Part shown: positions 33,086 to 39,904 of the stretch, in pieces
Numbering within the stretch: position 1 is the stretch's first letter
Layout of the letters: every line of letters begins with the position of its first letter
NCBI RefSeq assembly: GCF_900110575.1
Contig: NZ_FOEF01000001.1
Coordinates: 310,001-374,000, forward strand
Length of the DNA: 64,000 nucleotides
Direction: 5' to 3'
Source: Amycolatopsis saalfeldensis
GTDB taxonomy: Bacteria; Actinomycetota; Actinomycetes; Mycobacteriales; Pseudonocardiaceae
The notes under the pieces: model-generated
Told to the model about the DNA's origin: nothing
Database searches by the model: none
The model's input: the letters and a program-made list of their open reading frames with translations, nothing else
Made by a program: the position numbers and the translations under genes

Positions 33086-33685
33086 TCAGTGCTTGAGGCC
33101 GCGGACGAGTCGGGCGAGCTTCCCCTCGCGGGGCGCCGGCCAGCCGGCGACGTCGGCCGACCGAAGAGCAGCTCGGCGGCCGGGGTCGCCGGTGACAGGT
33201 CGGGGTCCTCGGCCAGAGCGGCTTGTCGGCCGAGCGAATCGGGCGACCCGGACGACGGCCTGGAGCAGGCGGACGGCAGCAACCGCGTGCAGCACATACT
33301 CGTCGACCATCGTGAAACCGGGCTCGGCCGCGACCTCGCCGTGGACGTGGTTCACCTTGTCGAAGCCCACCACCGCCACGCCGCGGCCGGCCAATCCCCA
33401 CGCCAGGCCCTTGAACGGCTTGTTCGGCCCGGCAGCCAGATCCCGGTCGAAGGGCCCGGCGGTGAGCAACACGACTCCCGGCCACGGGCCACGCCCCCGG
33501 GGCAGGGTCACCGTGCCGGGCACAACGAGCGGCCCGGAGCCGACCGTGACTTCCTGTTCGGTGAACTTTCGCGGTGCGGCATAGCGCGGCGGCGTGAGCC
33601 GCAGGCCGTGCACCATCCCGGCGCCGTCGACCGGCATGACCACCGTGAACCCGCCACGCTCGCAGGTCACCGGGACGCTCACCAT
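33086..33685 (-). pseudogene. Alpha/beta hydrolase with internal deletions
   Basis: From ATG 33685 the first 130 residues are intact: a small N-terminal domain (VVMPVDGAGMVHGLRLTPP), then the hydrolase start (VTLPRGRGPWPGVVLLTAGPFDRD, VVGFDKVNHVHGE, MVDEYVLHAVAAVRLLQ). The G-x-S-x-G nucleophile block that should follow is missing. A fragment in another frame (RQAALAEDPDLSPATPAAEL, near 33160-33230) and the terminal ADVAGWPAPREGKLARLV show that two internal pieces were lost. The catalytic Ser and most of the lid are gone, so the product cannot be active. The operator upstream is intact. Confidence 0.7.
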
Positions 33686-33769
33686 GACCAACCCTCGTTG
33701 AACGGCTCGCTGCTCGGCGTCCCGACCGTGGTGATCGCTCCCTGGTTCGCCTCCATCGCCGCCCCCAGC

Positions 33770-33807
33770 GTTCTCATACTTTGCGAATGGTAGCACGATA
33801 TGAGAAC
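33770..33807. promoter_or_regulatory. ArsR-type operator between divergent genes
   Basis: GTTCTCATA (33770-33778) and TATGAGAAC (33799-33807), a perfect 9-bp inverted repeat with a 20-nt spacer, directly upstream of the regulator start at 33813. Placed to control both the regulator and the divergent hydrolase/beta-lactamase-like operon. Confidence 0.6.
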
Positions 33808-33812
33808 TTGAG

Positions 33813-34367
33813 GTGGTGAACACCTTGGAACTGCTGGCACACCCGGTTCGGCTGCGGATCGTGCACGCGATGCGCGGCGGGCGGGAACTCACCACCGCTT
33901 CGCTGTGCGCCCGGATTCCCGACGCCTCGAAGGCCATGATCTACCGGCACGTCGACCTGCTCGCGGCCAGCGGAATCCTGGAGGTCGCCGGCGAACGCCG
34001 GGTACGCGGCGCGGTGGAACGCCGATACCGGCTGCGCCAAGATCGGGTGACCGTCGATGCCGACGCGGTCGCGACGCTCACGCTCGACGACCACCGCCGC
34101 GTGTTCGCCACGTCGATGGCCGTTCTGGTCGCCGAGTTCGGCGCCTACCTCGACCGCGAGAACGCCGACCCGGTGGCGGATCTCGTCGGCTATCGGCAAC
34201 ACGCCGTATGGCTCAGCCACGAAGAACTGACGGAGATGATCGTCGGGCTGCGTCGCGCGATCCTGCCGCTACTGGCCAACCAGCCCGCGCCGGACCGCGC
34301 GCAGTACCTGCTCAGCCCGATCTTCTTCCCCGTCGAACACCCGCCCGCCACCCCTGAGACCGATTGA
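33813..34367 (+). CDS. ArsR-type winged-helix regulator
   Basis: 184 residues. The winged helix is at the N-terminus (NTLELLAHPVRLRIVHAMRGG, ASLCARIPDASKAMIYRHVDLLAASGILEV), followed by a longer helical effector domain than in metal-sensing ArsR proteins, with no Cys metal site. This type (HTH_20, DUF-tailed) is common as a local repressor in actinobacteria. Two adjacent GTG codons at 33813 and 33816 are possible starts. Divergent from the hydrolase pseudogene; the shared region holds the 9-bp inverted repeat. Confidence 0.85.
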   Translation: MVNTLELLAHPVRLRIVHAMRGGRELTTASLCARIPDASKAMIYRHVDLLAASGILEVAGERRVRGAVERRYRLRQDRVTVDADAVATLTLDDHRRVFATSMAVLVAEFGAYLDRENADPVADLVGYRQHAVWLSHEELTEMIVGLRRAILPLLANQPAPDRAQYLLSPIFFPVEHPPATPETD

Positions 34368-34420
34368 CGTGCTTCGAGGAACCGGCTGCGACGGGTGCGT
34401 TCCGCCGGCCGGCGACCGCC

Positions 34421-35467
34421 TCAGCGCCCGCCGGCCGGCTCGGCGGAAGGGACCGCCCGGGCGCCACGCGGGGTGACGATGCCCCGTTCGATCAGGCTGT
34501 TCCCGGTGTCGACGAGGGTTTCGCGCGCCGGCCGCATCACCCAGCCCAGCTCGCGCTGCGCCTTCGCCGCGCTGACCCGTTCCCGGCGGTCCAGGAAGTA
34601 CAGGGCGAGGCGCAGCGACCGGTCGAACCGCGCCGCCAGCCACAGCACCCAGTTCGGCATCACGCCCGTGGGCACCCGGAAGCCGCGGCCGGCGAACTCG
34701 GCGGCGAGGACGCGGGCCGCGTCGCGCATCCACATGTCCTCGCCGGCCAGGATGTACCGGTTGCCGGCGGCCGAAGGGGTCTCCATCGCCAGCCGGTGCG
34801 CGGCGGCCAGGTCGCGGACGTCCACGATCGCCATCGCCATCCGCGCCGAGCCCGGCACGTCCCGGGCCAGCAGCCGGCGCACGACGTCCACCGACGTCCC
34901 GGCCGACGCCCGCCCCAGCGGCCCCAGCACCAGGCCGGGGTTGACCGCGACCAGCTCGAACCGTTGCGCCGCAGGCAATTCCGCCACGAAGTCCCACGCG
35001 GCGCGCTCGGCGAGCGTCTTGCTCTTCTGATACGGCGGGCTGGCGTCCACAACCGACCAGTCCGCTTCGGTGTACACACGCGCCGCCAGGTCGCGACGGT
35101 CATGACCGGCCACGACGGCCGCGCACGACGAGGTCAGCACGACCCGCTTCACCGTGCCCCCGGCCGCCGCGGCGCGCAGCACCCGCAGCGTGCCCTCGAC
35201 CGCGGGCCGGATCAGCTCCTGCTCGTCGTCCGGGAGGGCGGCGGGGAACGGCGATGCCACGTGCAGCACGTAGTCGCAGCCCGCGACCGCCTCCGCCCAG
35301 CCTTCGTCCGACCCCAGGTCCGCCCGGGCCGTTTCGACCGGGGCGGGCAAGGCCGCGGCGGCGGTGCGCACCGTCGCCCGCACCCGGTAGCCGTGATCGA
35401 GCAGTTCCTGGATGACGTGGCCGGCGACGAAGCCGGTCCCGCCGGTCACAAGCACGCGCTGGGGCAT
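34421..35467 (-). CDS. NAD(P)-dependent aldehyde/dihydroflavonol-reductase-like epimerase
   Basis: 348 residues, extended SDR. VTGGTGFVAGHV at 7-18 is the Rossmann motif, TSSCAAV near 115 holds the active-site Ser/Thr, and YQKSK near 147 is the catalytic YxxxK. The rest (NPGLVLGP, VDVRDLAAAHRLAME) follows the dihydroflavonol 4-reductase/aldehyde reductase group. It probably reduces an aldehyde or ketone with NADPH. Divergent from a TetR gene with an ATGTAT palindrome between, so likely substrate-inducible. Confidence 0.88.
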   Translation of the reverse strand: MPQRVLVTGGTGFVAGHVIQELLDHGYRVRATVRTAAAALPAPVETARADLGSDEGWAEAVAGCDYVLHVASPFPAALPDDEQELIRPAVEGTLRVLRAAAAGGTVKRVVLTSSCAAVVAGHDRRDLAARVYTEADWSVVDASPPYQKSKTLAERAAWDFVAELPAAQRFELVAVNPGLVLGPLGRASAGTSVDVVRRLLARDVPGSARMAMAIVDVRDLAAAHRLAMETPSAAGNRYILAGEDMWMRDAARVLAAEFAGRGFRVPTGVMPNWVLWLAARFDRSLRLALYFLDRRERVSAAKAQRELGWVMRPARETLVDTGNSLIERGIVTPRGARAVPSAEPAGGR

Positions 35468-35502
35468 CCGGCAACTCCGATCCGAGGGAAACCGAGGAAA
35501 CG

Positions 35503-35521
35503 ATGTATTCATCGTATACAT
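35503..35521. promoter_or_regulatory. TetR-type operator between epimerase and regulator
   Basis: ATGTAT-TCATCGT-ATACAT, perfect 6-bp arms, 36 nt from the epimerase start and 46 nt from the TetR start. The right arm also overlaps a TATACAT -10-like box. Strikingly AT-rich against the local background. Confidence 0.6.
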
Positions 35522-35566
35522 TTGTCGAGCCGCGTCAACCCGATCCCCGGTGCCTATGCTCCGGAG

Positions 35567-36205
35567 GTGCCCGAAGCCCGAACCAGCTACCACCACGGAG
35601 CCCTGCGCGAGAGCCTGCTGGACGCGTGTCTCCACCTCATCGAGACCGAGGGCATCGGCGCGGTGAGCCTGCGCCGCGTGGCGCGCGACGCGGGTGTCAG
35701 CCCGCGGGCGCCCTACAACCACTTCCCGGACCGGGCGAGCCTGCTGGCCGCGCTGTCCGGCCGTGGCTTCGAGGAGCTGGCGCGGCAGCTGGAAGCCGCG
35801 CGCGCCACGGCCGACGCGCCGGTGCCGGCGCTGGTCGCGCTCGTGCGGGCGTATCTCGGCTTCGCGCGGGCCAGGCCGGCCTACTTCAGCCTGATGTTCC
35901 GGCCCGAGCTGTCCGAGTCGCCGAAGAACCCTGCCGGGCACAACGCCGGTGACGCCGCGTTCGGGATCGTCGGCGAGGTCGTCCAGACCTGTGTCGGCGG
36001 CGAGCTGATCGCCGAGACCGACGCCGCAGTCCTCACCATCGCCCTGTGGGGCTTCGGGCACGGCCTGGCTTCCCTGTGGGCGGACGGGCAGCTGGCCAAG
36101 CAGGCCGCCGGGCTGGGCCGGACCGCCGACGCGCTGGTCGACCAGACCCTCGCGCTGCTGGAACGGCTGCTGGGCGCGGGCCGGCGACCCGGTCCCGGTC
36201 GCTGA
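35567..36205 (+). CDS. TetR-family regulator
   Basis: 212 residues. Helix-turn-helix TSYHHGALRESLLDACLHLIETEGIGAVSLRRVARDAGVSPRAPYNHFPDR near 5-55, and a TetR_C_33/WHG-type ligand domain (FGIVGEVVQTCVGG, TIALWGFGHGLASLWADG). The WGFGHG block defines the WHG subgroup. GTG 35567 follows TCCGGA; TATGCT just upstream may be its -10. Divergent from the epimerase it likely represses. Confidence 0.9.
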   Translation: MPEARTSYHHGALRESLLDACLHLIETEGIGAVSLRRVARDAGVSPRAPYNHFPDRASLLAALSGRGFEELARQLEAARATADAPVPALVALVRAYLGFARARPAYFSLMFRPELSESPKNPAGHNAGDAAFGIVGEVVQTCVGGELIAETDAAVLTIALWGFGHGLASLWADGQLAKQAAGLGRTADALVDQTLALLERLLGAGRRPGPGR

Positions 36206-36263
36206 TCCCGGCGCGTCGCGATATCCGGTTGCCCCGCCCGATCCGGCGAAGCACGATCGGGCC

Positions 36264-37133
36264 ATGCGCTTTTCGATCAACATCCCGAACTTCGGGGAGT
36301 TCGCCGACGCCAGGACCGTCGCGGCGGTGGCCGCGGCGGCGGAGCAGGCGGGCTGGGACGCGCTGTTCGTGTGGGATCACGTGGTGCACGACAAACGCGA
36401 GCGCCAGGGGCAGCCGTTCGGTGATCCGTGGATGCTGCTGACCGCCGCGGCGCTGGCCACCTCGCGGATCAGGCTGGGCACGCTGGTCACCCCGGTCGCG
36501 CGGCGCCGGCCGGAGCAGCTGGCCCGGCAGGTGGCCACCCTGGACTCGGCGAGCTGCGGGCGGGTGATCTTCAGCGCCGGGCTCGGCGGCCCGATCGCGG
36601 ACGAGTTCGGCAGCTTCGGCGAGCCGACCGACCCGGTGGTGCTGGCCGAGCGGCTGGACGAAGGACTCGATCTGCTGGCGCGTTACTGGACCGGCGAGCC
36701 GGTCGACCACCAGGGGCGGCACTACCAGGTCCACGACGTCACGTTGCTGCCCGCCTCGGTGCAACGCCCCCACCCGCCGATCTGGATCGCCGGGTACTGG
36801 CCGCACCGAAGGCCGATGCGCCGGGCCGCGCGCTGGGACGGCGTGGTCCCGCTCTTCGCCGACGCGAGGCACGGGCAGGCTCCGCGGGCCGACCAGGTCC
36901 GCGAGCTGGCCGCGTACGTCCACCAGCATCGTGACGGCCGGGAGCACGAGCCGTTCGAGGTGGTCGTCGGCGGGGTCAGCCCGGGCGATCGGGCCCAGGC
37001 CCGTGACCTGATCGGGCCGCTGGCCGACGCGGGCGCCACCTGGTGGGACGAACGCCGGCTCCAGACCGGCGAAGACCTCTTCCGCCTCGCACCGATCCTG
37101 CGCCGGATCGAGCAGGGCCCGCCCGTTCTCTAG
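36264..37133 (+). CDS. LLM-class (luciferase-like) flavin/F420-dependent oxidoreductase
   Basis: 289 residues with the luciferase-like TIM-barrel: SINIPNFGEFADARTVAAVA at the start, WDALFVWDHV, TSRIRLGTLVTPVARRRP, VATLDSASCGRVIFSAGLGG. This is typical of actinobacterial F420H2-dependent oxidoreductases rather than FMN luciferases; substrate unknown. Standalone gene; 58 nt separate it from the TetR gene upstream and 31 nt from the GNAT gene downstream, so weak co-transcription with the latter is possible. Confidence 0.88.
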   Translation: MRFSINIPNFGEFADARTVAAVAAAAEQAGWDALFVWDHVVHDKRERQGQPFGDPWMLLTAAALATSRIRLGTLVTPVARRRPEQLARQVATLDSASCGRVIFSAGLGGPIADEFGSFGEPTDPVVLAERLDEGLDLLARYWTGEPVDHQGRHYQVHDVTLLPASVQRPHPPIWIAGYWPHRRPMRRAARWDGVVPLFADARHGQAPRADQVRELAAYVHQHRDGREHEPFEVVVGGVSPGDRAQARDLIGPLADAGATWWDERRLQTGEDLFRLAPILRRIEQGPPVL

Positions 37134-37164
37134 GGGGCGCCGGCGGTTGTGGCAGCCTTCAGCC

Positions 37165-37680
37165 ATGTCACCACTCCTCGTCCGCCCGGCCGACCTCGCC
37201 GCGGAGGCGGACGCGGTCGGCGACCTCATGGTCGAGTACATGACCTGGGCCACCGGGCAGTTCAAGGCCGCGTTCGGCCTCGAAGCCCCCACCGATCCCG
37301 CGCAGATGCGTGACGGCCTCGCCGCTTACGGCACGAAGTCGAGCGCCCTGCTGGTCGCCGTCGACGCGTCCGGGGAGCTGGCCGGAGCCGGGGCGCTGCG
37401 GACCCTGGCGCCGGGGATCGTGGAACTCAAGCGGATGTACGTCCGGCCAGCCTGGCGCGGCCGGCACCTCGGGTCGCAGCTGCTCGACCGGCTGCTGGAC
37501 CAGGCGGCCCAGCTGGGCGCCTCGACGATCCGGCTCGACACAGCGCGTTTCATGCAGGACGCCCAGGGCCTGTACCGGTCGCGGGGCTTCGTGGAGCGGG
37601 ACCCGTACCAGGGCACCGAAATCCCCCCGGACTTCCAGCGGTACTGGGCCTTCTTCGAGCGGCCCGTCGCGGGCGGCTGA
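37165..37680 (+). CDS. GNAT-family N-acetyltransferase
   Basis: 171 residues. The acetyl-CoA loop is read in VELKRMYVRPAWRGRHLGSQLLDRLLDQA (R-G-R-H-L-G at about 100-105), followed by the GNAT beta-5/alpha-4 (IRLDTARFMQDAQGLYRSRGFVE). The substrate cannot be predicted; the N-terminus has no second GNAT domain. ATG 37165 gives the standard domain start. Confidence 0.88.
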   Translation: MSPLLVRPADLAAEADAVGDLMVEYMTWATGQFKAAFGLEAPTDPAQMRDGLAAYGTKSSALLVAVDASGELAGAGALRTLAPGIVELKRMYVRPAWRGRHLGSQLLDRLLDQAAQLGASTIRLDTARFMQDAQGLYRSRGFVERDPYQGTEIPPDFQRYWAFFERPVAGG

Positions 37681-37716
37681 GCACTTTCGGCCGCAGCAGG
37701 GCGGTCCCGGCCCCGC

Positions 37717-37722
37717 TATCGT
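37717..37722 (+). promoter_or_regulatory. -10 box of a leaderless toxin-antitoxin transcript
   Basis: TATCGT ending 6 nt before the ATG at 37729. With this spacing transcription would begin at or next to the start codon. Confidence 0.5.
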
Positions 37723-37728
37723 CTTCCC

Positions 37729-37932
37729 ATGGGGCAGACACTTCCGGTCGAGTTCACCGCCGACGAGGTCGAGGAGATCCGGCGGGAGGCCGCCGCCGCG
37801 GGACGCAGTGTGCAGGACTTCGTGCGCGAGACGCTGATGGTCGCCGTGACGTCGCGGGGGGATCGCCGCTGCGCCGCGCTCGACCACGTGCTCGAAGCCA
37901 GCACCGGCCTCAACGAGCGGCTCGCGCGGTGA
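37729..37932 (+). CDS. Ribbon-helix-helix-type antitoxin candidate
   Basis: 67 residues. PVEFTADEVEEIRREAAAAGRSVQDFVRETLM at 6-37 has the beta-helix-helix pattern of RHH DNA-binding antitoxins; the remaining 30 residues would wrap the toxin. It overlaps the downstream Doc-like gene by 4 nt (GTGA), so the two are translationally coupled, with the antitoxin first, as expected for type II modules. No ribosome binding site; the -10 box 6 nt upstream suggests a leaderless mRNA. Confidence 0.75.
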   Translation: MGQTLPVEFTADEVEEIRREAAAAGRSVQDFVRETLMVAVTSRGDRRCAALDHVLEASTGLNERLAR

Positions 37933-38333
37933 TCGACTACCTCACCGTGCACGACCTGATGGTCGTCGCGCGGCGGGTGGTCACCGGGGAGCTGGCGGTG
38001 CGCGACACGGGCATCCTGGCCTCCGCCGCCGCACGGCCGCAGACGTCCGTGTTCGGCGAGGACGCCTACCCCGGCGTCTGGGAGAAGGCCGCGGCGCTGA
38101 TGGAATCCCTCGGCCGCGGCCACCCCCTCATCGACGGCAACAAGCGCCTGGCCTGGACCGCCACCTGGTTCTTCCTCGGCCTCAACGACCACCCGCTGCG
38201 CGCGCCGCTGGACGAGGACGCGGCCGAGCCGTTCGTCCACGACGTCGTCCGGGGCCGGCTCGACCTGCCGCACATCGCGACCCGGCTCGCCGAGTTCGCT
38301 CAGCCCGCGGCACCGCACCTCAGTCCTAAGTAG
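37929..38333 (+). CDS. Death-on-curing (Doc/Fic) family toxin
   Basis: 134 residues. The Fic/Doc active-site motif is H65-P-L-I-D-G-N-K-R73, then LAWTATWFFLGLN. Doc proteins phosphorylate elongation factor Tu and stop translation until neutralised. The third motif position is Leu rather than the usual Phe, but the catalytic His and the NKR anion site are kept. GTG start inside the antitoxin stop. The antitoxin partner is RHH-type instead of the classic Phd fold, a pairing also seen in other actinobacteria. Confidence 0.82.
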   Translation: MIDYLTVHDLMVVARRVVTGELAVRDTGILASAAARPQTSVFGEDAYPGVWEKAAALMESLGRGHPLIDGNKRLAWTATWFFLGLNDHPLRAPLDEDAAEPFVHDVVRGRLDLPHIATRLAEFAQPAAPHLSPK

Positions 38334-38418
38334 ACAGTCCAGCGAGAGGCGCTGCTTCACCACGCGGCCACCGGACCCGTAGGCTGGCCATCGGAAGAGC
38401 GAGAGACGGAGGTGCGGC

Positions 38419-38601
38419 GTGGCGAAAGGCGGCCCGCTGAGCTGGCTCCGCCGGTGGACGGACTGGTTCGAGAACCGCGGCGTCTACATCCCCGGCGAGG
38501 AGAGCCGCGCCGTCGACCCCGTGCGTGACTTCGGCTGGCTGATGGTCGCCTGGGGTGCGGGCGTGGCAGTCTTCATCCTCCTGTTCGCCTTCGCCGTTTA
38601 A
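38419..38601 (+). CDS. Small single-span membrane protein, unknown
   Basis: 60 residues: an amphipathic N-terminus (LSWLRRWTDWFENRG), a short hydrophilic loop (YIPGEESRAVDPVRD), then one membrane helix (WLMVAWGAGVAVFILLFAFAV) ending the protein. GTG 38419 follows GACGGAGGTG. No family recognised. The compact layout and good ribosome binding site make it a likely real gene. Confidence 0.6.
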   Translation: MAKGGPLSWLRRWTDWFENRGVYIPGEESRAVDPVRDFGWLMVAWGAGVAVFILLFAFAV

Positions 38602-38781
38602 GTGGCGTTTCGGTGACGACTGTCACCCGGTGTGCCCTTTCGGTCACGGATCGGCCACGGGTCGACACCAGGTGCGCGTCTTCCCCCGCGCGCACGTGCA
38701 TGGACGGCCACAGTGGAGCGGGTCCGCTTCGGCAGCTACGCCGAACGGCCCCCGCACACACCCCGACTGGAGTACCCCGCG

Positions 38782-39318
38782 ATGGCGCCCGCGCGCACCC
38801 CGAAGCTGTTGCTGTCCGCCTTCCTGCTGTTCGGGGTGGCGGCCTGCGGGGTCGACGCAAGGGAGGGCACGGCAGCGCTCGGCGGTGGCGGCGCCCCGGC
38901 GAAAGCGGCGGCCGCGCAGTCCTCGACCGAGCTGCAGTTCGGCGCCGAGCACCGGTTCACCAGCGGCATCACGATCTCGGTCTCGGCCCCGCAGTCGTTC
39001 CAGCCGAGCCCGGCGGCGTACCCGCGCAGCCCGCGCGCCGCGTCATTCGACATCGAGGTGACGAACAACGGCGCTGATGCGTACAAACTGTCCGGCCTCA
39101 CCGTCACGGCGACCATCGCCGGGCGGCCGGCCAAGCAGGTCGTGGACGCCACACAGGGGTTGAACGGCATTTTCGACGCCGGCAAGGACCTTCAGTCCGG
39201 CCGCACGGCGCAGATGACCCTCGCGTTCGCCGTGCCCGCGGAGACCACGCAGCTCAAGGTGCAGCTGCGGCCCAGCGGCTCCGAACCCGGCGTCGTCACT
39301 TACTGCGGAGACGCCTGA
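38782..39318 (+). CDS. Lipoprotein, DUF4352-like beta-sandwich
   Basis: 178 residues. Signal peptide of type II with lipobox V-A-A-C at residues about 18-21 (LLLSAFLLFGVAACG), a Gly/Ala linker, then a beta-rich domain (ITISVSAPQSFQPSP, SFDIEVTNNGADAYKLSGLTVTATI, QMTLAFAVPAETTQLKVQLRP) like DUF4352 telokin-like domains found on the outer face of the membrane. One Cys near the C-terminus (TYCGDA). ATG 38782 is set by the signal peptide; upstream frame has no ribosome binding site. Confidence 0.82.
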   Translation: MAPARTPKLLLSAFLLFGVAACGVDAREGTAALGGGGAPAKAAAAQSSTELQFGAEHRFTSGITISVSAPQSFQPSPAAYPRSPRAASFDIEVTNNGADAYKLSGLTVTATIAGRPAKQVVDATQGLNGIFDAGKDLQSGRTAQMTLAFAVPAETTQLKVQLRPSGSEPGVVTYCGDA

Positions 39319-39410
39319 ACTGACGAATGACCGGGAGCAAGCCGCCCGGGATAGGCGACGGACCTGCACCGACTGCTTGCTTCCGGTCGGTTCGGCATCT
39401 ACCAGCACAG

Positions 39411-39416
39411 TAGGCT
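39411..39416 (+). promoter_or_regulatory. -10 box of bcp, leaderless
   Basis: TAGGCT ending 7 nt before the ATG at 39424, with no ribosome binding site between. Confidence 0.5.
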
Positions 39417-39423
39417 GCAAGGC

Positions 39424-39900
39424 ATGACCGAGCAGCGACTCTCCGCGGGCGACGCCGCCCCCGACTTCACCCTGTCCGACAGCACGGGCAAGGACGTCTC
39501 GTTGAGCGACTTCCGCGGCCAGGCCGTGGTCGTGTACTTCTACCCCGCCGCCGGCACGCCGGGCTGCACGAAGCAGGCCTGCGACTTCCGCGACAACCTC
39601 GCCGAGCTGAACGACGCCGGCTACCAGGTGCTGGGCGTCTCGCCGGACAAGCCGGAGAAGCTCGCCAAGTTCGTCGCGGCCGAGCAGCTGACCTTCCCGC
39701 TGCTTTCGGACCCGGACAAGGCGGTGCTCACCGCGTGGGGCGCGTTCGGGGAGAAGAAGAACTACGGCCGCGTGGTGCAGGGCGTCATCCGGTCCACGTT
39801 CATCGTGGACGCCGAGGGCAAGATCGCGAAGGCGCTCTACAACGTCCGCGCCACCGGCCACGTCGCGAAGCTGATCAAGGACCTCGGCCTGGCGGCCTGA
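39424..39900 (+). CDS. bcp: Thioredoxin-dependent thiol peroxidase (Bcp/PrxQ)
   Basis: 158 residues, the full length for the family. APDFTLSD at 12-19, then P-G-C48-T-K-Q-A-C53 with peroxidatic and resolving cysteines five residues apart, as in alpha-type PrxQ. It reduces peroxides in the cytoplasm with thioredoxin. Leaderless start. Its stop is 4 nt from the end of the convergent sensor kinase gene. Confidence 0.95.
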   Translation: MTEQRLSAGDAAPDFTLSDSTGKDVSLSDFRGQAVVVYFYPAAGTPGCTKQACDFRDNLAELNDAGYQVLGVSPDKPEKLAKFVAAEQLTFPLLSDPDKAVLTAWGAFGEKKNYGRVVQGVIRSTFIVDAEGKIAKALYNVRATGHVAKLIKDLGLAA

Positions 39901-39904
39901 ACGC

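Noticed and set aside
33695..33792. 32-codon frame upstream of the decayed hydrolase
   Set aside because: It starts inside the operator region, has no ribosome binding site and no recognised sequence.
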